In this document: in pieces, positions 51,802-57,044 of the stretch
How the letters are laid out: every line of letters starts with the position of its first letter
Numbering within the stretch: the stretch's first letter is position 1
NCBI GenBank assembly: GCA_902492235.1
Contig: CABUKS010000015.1
Coordinates: 1-57,044, forward strand
Reading direction: 5' to 3'
Origin: an uncultured Collinsella sp.
GTDB taxonomy: Bacteria; Actinomycetota; Coriobacteriia; Coriobacteriales; Coriobacteriaceae
Length of the DNA: 57,044 nt
Notes under the pieces: model-generated
What the model saw: only the letters and a program-made list of their open reading frames with translations
Databases searched by the model: none
Told to the model about the DNA's origin: nothing
Made by a program: the position numbers and the translations under genes

Positions 51802-52377
51802 ATGAAGCCGTTGTTGTTGCACGCTTGCTGCGCACCGTGCTCGCTTGAGCCGGTCCGCCTGCTGCGCGAGGAGGGGTTTGAGCCCACAATCTGCTGGACC
51901 AACCCCAATATTCAGCCGCACGATGAATGGCAGCGTCGCCTGGACGAGCTGCGCCGGTGGTGTGCCGAAGGCGGCATCGAGCTCGTCGAGGCGGGGGAGG
52001 ACCGGGAGCGCTGGGAGGCCGGCGTGGCCCCGCTGGGCGCCGATCGAGCCCGTCGCTGTCGCGCATGCTATGCCCTGCGTCTGGCCGAGGCGTGCCGTGT
52101 GGCCCAGGAGCGCGGGTTTGAGTTTGTGGGCACGACGCTCGCCGTCTCGCCGTACCAGTTGTTCGAAACCTGCAATGATGTGTTGGAGCGTCTGGCTGCT
52201 GCCCGCGGTCTCACTCCGGTGATTCGCGATTTTCGCCCGTATTATCCCGAGGCTACGCGCCGTTCGCGCGAGCTGGGCATGTATCGGCAGAACTACTGCG
52301 GCTGCCGATTCTCGGCCGTCGAGGCGGCCATGGACCGCGCCCGCATCCGCGACGAGCGTAAAGCCGCCAAAAAGTAG
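51802..52377 (+). CDS. queH: Epoxyqueuosine reductase QueH
   Basis: Last step of queuosine biosynthesis, reducing epoxyqueuosine in tRNA; the QueH family (DUF208) is the cobalamin-independent alternative to QueG. 191 residues. Conserved Cys motifs: LLHACCAPCS (~4-13), RCRACYALRL (~85-94) and YRQNYCGCRFS (~160-170). AGGAG six bases before ATG 51802 suggests this start; ATG 51796 is two codons earlier. queA, 64 bp downstream, makes the immediate precursor, so the pair forms the end of the queuosine pathway. Confidence 0.93.
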   Translation: MKPLLLHACCAPCSLEPVRLLREEGFEPTICWTNPNIQPHDEWQRRLDELRRWCAEGGIELVEAGEDRERWEAGVAPLGADRARRCRACYALRLAEACRVAQERGFEFVGTTLAVSPYQLFETCNDVLERLAAARGLTPVIRDFRPYYPEATRRSRELGMYRQNYCGCRFSAVEAAMDRARIRDERKAAKK

Positions 52378-52441
52378 TTCATTTGGGACGTCAGCCTGCT
52401 AGGATGTAGAGCGGACTTTAGCTATATAAGGAGTATCCGAC

Positions 52442-53659
52442 GTGTCTATGCGTACCGATGATTTTGACTACAACCTTCCCGAGGAACTGATTGCCCAGGC
52501 TCCTGCCGAGCCGCGCGATTCCTGCCGATTGCTGGTGGTGGATCGCAAGGGCTCTCAGACGGGAACGCCGCTGGAGCACGGCGGTACCGTTGAGCACCGC
52601 ATCTTCCGCGACATCATCGACTATATCGAGCCGGGCGACGTGCTCGTCATCAACAAGACGCGCGTGATGCCGGCCCGTCTTATCGGTCGCAAGGCGGGCT
52701 CGGGTGGCGTGGTCGAGACACTGCTGCTCAAGCGTCGCGAGGATGTGGATCCGCTGGGCCATGTCTGGGAGTGCCTGGTCAAGCCGGGTAAGCGCCTGAA
52801 GCCCGGTGCTCAGATTGAGTATCGTGCGGGCGGCGCCCATGCGCCCGAGGGCGCGCCCGTGGTGCTGACGGCCGAGGTCGTCGACTTTGTTACCGATAGC
52901 CGCGGTGGCCGTCTGGTGCGCTTTGAGCCGGCCGGTTGCAATGCCGCCGGCGACCCGCGCACGCTCGACGAGGCCATCCACGCTGCCGGCCACGTGCCGC
53001 TGCCGCCCTACATTACCGATTACGAGGGCGATCCCGAGAAGTACCAGACCGTCTACGCCATGAAGGAGGAGCACTCGGCTGCCGCTCCTACGGCGGGTCT
53101 GCACTTTACTCCCGAGCTCATGGCCGCTATCGAGGCCAAGGGCGCGAAGTTTGCCGCCGTCGAGCTCGAGGTGGGTATCGATACCTTCCGTCTGGTGGAG
53201 GAGGACGACCCTACACAGCACGTGATGCACACCGAGCGCTACCACGTGTCGCAGGAGGTTGTCGACGCTGTGCATAAGGCGAAGGCCGAGGGCCATCGTG
53301 TGATCGCCGTCGGCACTACCGCGGTGCGCTCGCTCGAGAGCGCGTTTGACGCGGACGCGCCGGTGTCCGATCCGGCTGTGACGGCGCGCTATTTTGAGGG
53401 CCGCGAGGACGGGGCCGACACGCTCGGCCGCGGCGACATCGTGGTGCGCGAGAACGCGACAACGCAGCTCTACCTTATGCCCGGCTCGACCTATCACGTG
53501 GTCGACGCGTTGATCACGAACTTCCACGTGCCGCGCTCTACACTCATGATGCTTGTGAGCGCGCTTGCCACCCGCGACCAGATCATGGATGCCTACGCTG
53601 CCGCCATCGAGGAGCGCTACCGCTTCTTCAGCTTTGGCGACGCCATGCTCATTTGTTAG
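52442..53659 (+). CDS. queA: S-adenosylmethionine:tRNA ribosyltransferase-isomerase QueA
   Basis: Transfers and isomerises the ribose of SAM to the tRNA-bound preQ1 base, giving epoxyqueuosine for QueH; 405 residues. Family blocks: FDYNLPEELIAQAPAEPRD (~8-26), INKTRVMPARLIGRK (~71-85), PPYITDYEGDPEKYQTVYA (~191), SAAAPTAGLHFTPELM (~214-229), HTERYHVSQ, VGTTAVRSLESA, and ITNFHVPRSTLMMLVSA near the end. AAGGAG eight bases before GTG 52442 favours this start over ATG 52448. The stop codon is part of a hairpin and is followed by structured element B. Confidence 0.95.
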   Translation: MSMRTDDFDYNLPEELIAQAPAEPRDSCRLLVVDRKGSQTGTPLEHGGTVEHRIFRDIIDYIEPGDVLVINKTRVMPARLIGRKAGSGGVVETLLLKRREDVDPLGHVWECLVKPGKRLKPGAQIEYRAGGAHAPEGAPVVLTAEVVDFVTDSRGGRLVRFEPAGCNAAGDPRTLDEAIHAAGHVPLPPYITDYEGDPEKYQTVYAMKEEHSAAAPTAGLHFTPELMAAIEAKGAKFAAVELEVGIDTFRLVEEDDPTQHVMHTERYHVSQEVVDAVHKAKAEGHRVIAVGTTAVRSLESAFDADAPVSDPAVTARYFEGREDGADTLGRGDIVVRENATTQLYLMPGSTYHVVDALITNFHVPRSTLMMLVSALATRDQIMDAYAAAIEERYRFFSFGDAMLIC

Positions 53660-53686
53660 TTACGCGGTTCTACGAACCGCGTAACT
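53658..53686 (+). repeat. TTACGCGGTT hairpin, copy B
   Basis: agttacgcggtt / aaccgcgtaact, a 12-bp perfect stem with a five-base loop, overlapping the queA stop codon. The same hairpin (ggttacgcggttt / aaaccgcgtaacc) follows the dehydrogenase stop at 56849. No T-run, so not a standalone intrinsic terminator. Confidence 0.75.
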
Positions 53687-53698
53687 GCTCGATGCTGC

Positions 53699-53797
53699 AA
53701 ACGCCCCTAAGCGGCAATCTGACGTTCAATCGTCGGGCATGACCAGAAGGTCAATGCCCTCCTCTTTCACGTCACCTTGCTCGCTTAGGGGCGTTTT
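53699..53797 (+). repeat. Conserved structured element, copy B (candidate RNA motif)
   Basis: Closing stem of 14 perfect bp (aaacgcccctaagc with gcttaggggcgttt), then TTTT. The inner stem is TGACGT / ACGTCA, where copies A and C have TGCCTT / AAGGCA: two compensatory pair changes. The apical hairpin is gggcat-gacc-agaa-ggtc-a-atgccc. The closing stem sequence also differs from A and C while pairing is kept. Conserved single-stranded blocks are identical to the other copies. Confidence 0.82.
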
Positions 53798-53833
53798 CGC
53801 TGACTTTGCCAAGGCATCGGCGTCGCCGTTGTT

Positions 53834-53945
53834 GGCACTTGGGGACGTTCCTTTTGTGCCGGCACCTGGGGACACTCCTTATGTCAAGAGATTGGTGGTC
53901 GTTGGGGATGTTCTTGTTTGACTAGTCGTTTAAGAACGTCCCCAA
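53834..53945. repeat. Tandem GGCAC-CTTGGGGAC repeats and a 14-bp palindrome
   Basis: Two tandem degenerate units, ggcacttggggacgttcctt (53834-53853, continuing ttgtgcc) and ggcacctggggacactcctt (53861-53880, continuing atgtc). They are followed by ttggggatgttctt / aagaacgtccccaa (53902-53915 with 53932-53945). No coding sense; a 60-codon open frame here is spurious. The rest of the 328-bp gap to the next gene holds the two structured elements. Confidence 0.65.
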
Positions 53946-53987
53946 TGACTATCAAAAGTTGAGGTGAGGGTGTTTTCGGTGCCCTGC

Positions 53988-55751
53988 CTACTTGCTTGCG
54001 AACAGCCAGACTAGGATGATCACCAGGATTGTGGCGACGATGCAGACGATGGCGCCGGTGAATTTGATGCGGGAGTCGCGGGTACGCTCGCGCACCGCGT
54101 CCTCGGTGGCCTCGAGCTGGGTGACTTCTTGCTCGGTCTCGGCGTGTTCGGCTTTGTCTCGGGCCAAGGATCCTGCAAGCGACTCAGTGATCTCTGGGTG
54201 GTCGTGCACCTCGGTCGCCTGTTCGATAATCGACTGCGCATGCGCGGCATCTGCTTGGGCGTTGGCTATGCTCTGCTCTTGGTCGCGGCGTGCCTTGTCC
54301 TCGGCGGCGATCTTCTCGCGCAGTTCGCGCTGGCGCGTTGCAGCGGCGGTTTTTGCGGTCTGCAGCTCGTCGCGCGCGACATCGGCCTCTGCCGTCACGG
54401 CCTGATGGGCTCGCTTGGCGTCGGCGATGGGGGCTTGCGCCTGCTCGACGGCCTGCTCGGCTGCGGCAAGCGAGTGCTCAAGGTCGGCGGTGATGCGCGG
54501 GACATCTTCTTCGGCTTTACGCAGGGCATCTGCCGTGTCGGAGATCTGCATCGAGAGCTCGCTGGTGCGCACCGTATAGTTGGCGGGATTTGCCGAGGGA
54601 TTGCGTTGCAGCTCGGCATACTCATGACGCAGTGTCGCGAGCTGGGCGCGCGTGGCGTCGACGGTTTGTTGTGCGGCGGCAATGCCGGCGTCTCGCTCGG
54701 CCTGCACCTTGTCGCGGATGCGCTTGGAATCCTCAAGACGGCGAACGAGGCGGTTGCCGGTCTCGCGTGAGCTCGCCTCGCGGGCCTCCACGGCATCGAG
54801 CGCGGCCTTCAGGCGGAGCTCGGTCGCGTCATCCTCTGTCTTCATTTGTTCGAGCTGACCCTTGAGCTCTGCTACTTTGGAAGCATGGACATCGCGATCG
54901 ATTTCGGCTGCCGCAGCGGTCTTTTGCGCTGTGGCGATCGCCTGACGCTGGTCGGCGACGATCTGCTCGTAGCGGCCTGCGATATCCTGGCGCGTCTCGA
55001 GTTCCTCGGCCTGATCGGCAATGCGCTGCTCAAGTTCGGCCAGGTGGGCGCGGGCATCGGCAAGTGCCTTTTTCGCGGCGTTCATCTCGCGCATGGCCGA
55101 GGCACCCTGGGCGATAAAGGTGCCCACGGCGTTCGCAGTGTTCGAGACAGCGGTCCCCAGATCGCGGCTCGCGGCGGGGGAGTGCGGGGCGGTCGGGCGA
55201 GCGGTGTCGGCAGCGTCCGCATCGGCAGCCTGCGGCGCGGCGATATTGCCGGTACCGCCCTCGACCACAGAAAAGCCTGCTGCGTGCGGATCGACCGCAT
55301 CGGCGCCGATCGTGGGGTGCTCGAGCTGCAGAAACGATGGCATGGTGCTGCCCTGGTCGGCAACCGGAGTCTCGCCGGGCACAAAGGTCGAGGCCGCCTC
55401 GGCGGCCTCCTCTTCCTCGGCATCAATATCGGCATCGGCGACGGCGTCTTTCATCGCTTTGACAGCATCCATCATGGAGTCCATGACGGCATCGAGCTCT
55501 TCTTCCGAAGACACCTCGATGGGGCCCGCTGCTTGCGGGGCGTCGTCCTGTACGGGGGCGTCGTCCTGAGCGGGCGCATCGTCGTTTTGCTCATCAACGT
55601 TTTCTGATTCGGGGGTTTCCGTCGTAGCGCTTTCGTCCAAGATGGGGCCGTCGACGTCGGTACCATCGCAGGTCACAGCGTCAGTATCTGTGGTGACGTC
55701 TGCGGGATCATCAATATGCTCTTGAGTCTGGGGGTCCAGCTCGTCTGTCAT
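53988..55751 (-). CDS. Tail-anchored coiled-coil protein
   Basis: 587 residues. The first ~170 are acidic, Asp/Glu/Pro/Gln-rich and low in complexity. From ~220 to ~550 there are long Ala/Glu/Gln/Lys-rich heptads (e.g. AELEQRIADQAEELETRQDI, RRLEDSKRIRDKVQAERDAG), interrupted by a short linker (YAELQRNPSANPANYTVRTS). It ends in one membrane helix with a short tail (IVCIVATILVIILVWLFASK). A cytoplasmic filament-like or scaffolding protein is likely; no enzymatic motif. GAGGAG lies nine bases before ATG 55751 and three before ATG 55757; the frame opens further upstream at 55862. Confidence 0.75.
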   Translation of the reverse strand: MTDELDPQTQEHIDDPADVTTDTDAVTCDGTDVDGPILDESATTETPESENVDEQNDDAPAQDDAPVQDDAPQAAGPIEVSSEEELDAVMDSMMDAVKAMKDAVADADIDAEEEEAAEAASTFVPGETPVADQGSTMPSFLQLEHPTIGADAVDPHAAGFSVVEGGTGNIAAPQAADADAADTARPTAPHSPAASRDLGTAVSNTANAVGTFIAQGASAMREMNAAKKALADARAHLAELEQRIADQAEELETRQDIAGRYEQIVADQRQAIATAQKTAAAAEIDRDVHASKVAELKGQLEQMKTEDDATELRLKAALDAVEAREASSRETGNRLVRRLEDSKRIRDKVQAERDAGIAAAQQTVDATRAQLATLRHEYAELQRNPSANPANYTVRTSELSMQISDTADALRKAEEDVPRITADLEHSLAAAEQAVEQAQAPIADAKRAHQAVTAEADVARDELQTAKTAAATRQRELREKIAAEDKARRDQEQSIANAQADAAHAQSIIEQATEVHDHPEITESLAGSLARDKAEHAETEQEVTQLEATEDAVRERTRDSRIKFTGAIVCIVATILVIILVWLFASK

Positions 55752-56046
55752 AGGCATGTGCTCCTCATCGTTGTTTGTCACCCCATGATAAAGTCTCGCG
55801 CCGACATCCCGCGCGCCGCAGCAAAGTTTCAAAACGTGTTCGATGGCTCGATCTGATAACAATAACTCGGCCGCTTTATCCAGTTTGTACTTGACAATCC
55901 CTTCGCCGAACGACGTGGTGCCGTTCGCCTGCTGCGGTCTTTATTTTTCACTTGAACACGCTAAAGTTGCATTTCAGCTTTTGGCGCGTTTATTTGGATG
56001 CGCGCAGTCGGCGGGTTCGCCCGTCGCGATTCTGAAAGGACTTTGT

Positions 56047-56847
56047 ATGGGACTTTTCACTGGTAAGACCGTGATCGTCACCGGCGGCGGCAAGGCCACG
56101 CTTAAGGACGGCTCCGCTGGCTCCATCGGCTACGGCATCGATATCGCTTTTGCCAAGGAGGACGCAAACCTCGTCATTACCGGCCGCAACGTTGCCAAGC
56201 TCGAGGCTGCCAAGGAATCCATCGAGGCCGAGTACGGCGTCAAGGTTCTGCCTGTTCAGGCCGATGTCTCGGCTGGTCAGGACAACGAGGCCGTCGTCCA
56301 GAACGTCATCGACAAGGCCATTGAGGAGTTCGGCCGCATCGACGCCGTCGTCAACAATGCTCAGGCTAGCGCCTCGGGCGTGACCATCGCCGATCACACC
56401 ATGGATCAGTTTAACCTGGCCATTTACTCCGGTCTGTATGCTACCTATCTGTACATGCAGAAGGCCTATCCGCACCTGAAGGAGACCAAGGGCTCCGTGG
56501 TCAACTTCGCTTCGGGCGCCGGCCTGTTTGGCAACTATGGCCAGTGCAGCTATGCCGCCGCCAAGGAGGGCATCCGCGGTCTGACCCGCGTTGCCGCCAA
56601 CGAGTGGGGCAAGGACGGCATCAACGTCAACATTGTGTGCCCGCTTGCCTGGACTGCCGCGCTCGAGAACTTCCAGGATGCCTATCCCGAGGCGTTCAAG
56701 GCCAACGTCCACATGCCGCCGGCGGGTCACTACGGCGACGTCGAGAAGGAAATCGGCCGCGTTGTCGTTCAGCTCTGCGGTCCCGACTTTAAGTACATGA
56801 ACGGCGAGACCGTCACCCTCGAGGGTGGCATGGGCCAGCGTCCTTAG
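56047..56847 (+). CDS. SDR oxidoreductase, probable 12alpha-hydroxysteroid dehydrogenase
   Basis: 266-residue NAD(P)-dependent short-chain dehydrogenase. TGGG opens the cofactor loop (12-15), with an eight-residue insert (TLKDGSAG) before SIGYGI; NNAQASASG (~105-113) replaces the common NNAG; catalytic Ser lies in NFASGAGLFGN, Tyr169 and Lys173 in CSYAAAKEG. From memory, the blocks NNAQASASG, YSGLYAT, LKETxGSV, ASGAGLFGN, GQCSYAAAKEGIRGL, EWGKD-INVN, and the C-terminal TLEGGMGQRP match gut clostridial/Eggerthella 12alpha-hydroxysteroid dehydrogenases, which oxidise the 12-hydroxyl of bile acids. GAAAGGA precedes ATG 56047. The stop is followed by a hairpin and structured element C. Other SDR substrates are not excluded. 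Confidence 0.8.
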   Translation: MGLFTGKTVIVTGGGKATLKDGSAGSIGYGIDIAFAKEDANLVITGRNVAKLEAAKESIEAEYGVKVLPVQADVSAGQDNEAVVQNVIDKAIEEFGRIDAVVNNAQASASGVTIADHTMDQFNLAIYSGLYATYLYMQKAYPHLKETKGSVVNFASGAGLFGNYGQCSYAAAKEGIRGLTRVAANEWGKDGINVNIVCPLAWTAALENFQDAYPEAFKANVHMPPAGHYGDVEKEIGRVVVQLCGPDFKYMNGETVTLEGGMGQRP

Positions 56848-56848
56848 G

Positions 56849-56878
56849 GGTTACGCGGTTTTACCAAACCGCGTAACC
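56849..56878 (+). repeat. TTACGCGGTT hairpin, copy C
   Basis: ggttacgcggttt / aaaccgcgtaacc, 13-bp stem with a four-base loop, starting two bases past the dehydrogenase stop. Same hairpin as at 53658, with one extra pair. Confidence 0.75.
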
Positions 56879-56890
56879 AGTTGACGCTGC

Positions 56891-56990
56891 AAACCCGCCA
56901 GAGCGGCAATCTGCCTTTCAACTTCGGCGGCATGATCAAAAGATCAATGCCGCCTTGTTTCAAGGCACCTTGCTCGCTCTGGCGGGTTTT
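56891..56990 (+). repeat. Conserved structured element, copy C (candidate RNA motif)
   Basis: Closing stem aaacccgccagagc / gctctggcgggttt (14 bp, perfect) followed by TTTT; inner stem TGCCTT / AAGGCA; apical hairpin ggcggcat-gatc-aaaa-gatc-a-atgccgcc. The GATC/GATC pairing replaces the GACC/GGTC of copies A and B: another compensatory change. The linker GACGCTGC before it is also shared. Confidence 0.82.
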
Positions 56991-57044
56991 CGCTCATATG
57001 ACCCAATCCGCTGTCAAGAGCCACAATGGCCCCGCCGACCGCTT

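Noticed and set aside
53739..53921. 60-codon plus-strand open frame across structured element B
   Set aside because: It overlaps the stem and the tandem repeats and is not preserved as a frame in copies A and C.
56047..56847. 7beta-hydroxysteroid dehydrogenase known from Collinsella
   Set aside because: The motifs do not resemble what I recall of that enzyme; the blocks fit the 12alpha-HSDH group better.
1..57044. CRISPR array, prophage or complete insertion sequence
   Set aside because: No regularly spaced repeats, cas genes, phage genes or transposase genes are visible; the repeats found are short palindromes.

Overview
The window looks like a chromosomal segment of a gut actinobacterium of the class Coriobacteriia, most likely Collinsella. 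This is inferred from high-GC coding sequence, a GAAC-N4-GTTC LexA box, the gene repertoire (FchA/FolD/Fhs folate genes, DUF4430 surface proteins, class III fructose bisphosphatase, QueH), and a dehydrogenase at the right end that resembles gut bacterial 12alpha-hydroxysteroid dehydrogenases. No database was searched. There is no rRNA, tRNA, CRISPR array, prophage or complete insertion sequence. Most of the window is housekeeping DNA with an unusual number of palindromic intergenic elements.

Layout. 0.2-20 kb is a replication/repair block: addB-addA recombination nuclease, dnaE, a SWIM-SNF2 helicase, a superoxide reductase, a catalytically degenerate NAD synthetase-like protein, and ruvC-ruvA-ruvB behind a LexA box. 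20-31 kb carries fhs, a proline-rich membrane protein, a CDF metal exporter, a zinc-ribbon protein, a YhcG-type PDDEXK nuclease, a frameshifted PH-like gene, a PI-specific phospholipase C split by an in-frame TAG, and a lipoprotein. 31-37 kb has a cyclodeaminase/cyclohydrolase-folD pair, a C69 dipeptidase, and a phasin-like protein with a UbiB kinase. 37-42 kb is a cobalamin riboswitch followed by two DUF4430 surface proteins. 42-57 kb holds two GtrA proteins, fbp, degV, a TIM-barrel protein, a 56-residue membrane protein, an RsmF-type methyltransferase, a MetRS-like enzyme, a DUF3267 protein, queH-queA, a tail-anchored coiled-coil protein and the dehydrogenase.

Most notable. (1) A structured element of about 98 nt occurs three times, each time just 3' of a stop codon (17305-17402, 53699-53797, 56891-56990). 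It has a 14-bp closing stem and compensatory changes in the inner stems. Two copies are preceded by the same TTACGCGGTT hairpin. (2) FolD has lost the cyclohydrolase lysine and glutamine and sits directly behind an FchA-type cyclohydrolase gene; together with fhs this suggests the bifunctional step has been divided between two proteins. (3) The B12 riboswitch-DUF4430 operon looks like a surface corrinoid-capture system. (4) The NadE-like protein has lost both its glutaminase and ATP-binding signatures. (5) Two genes are broken in ways that could be decay, switching or recoding: a G6 tract and an in-frame amber codon.
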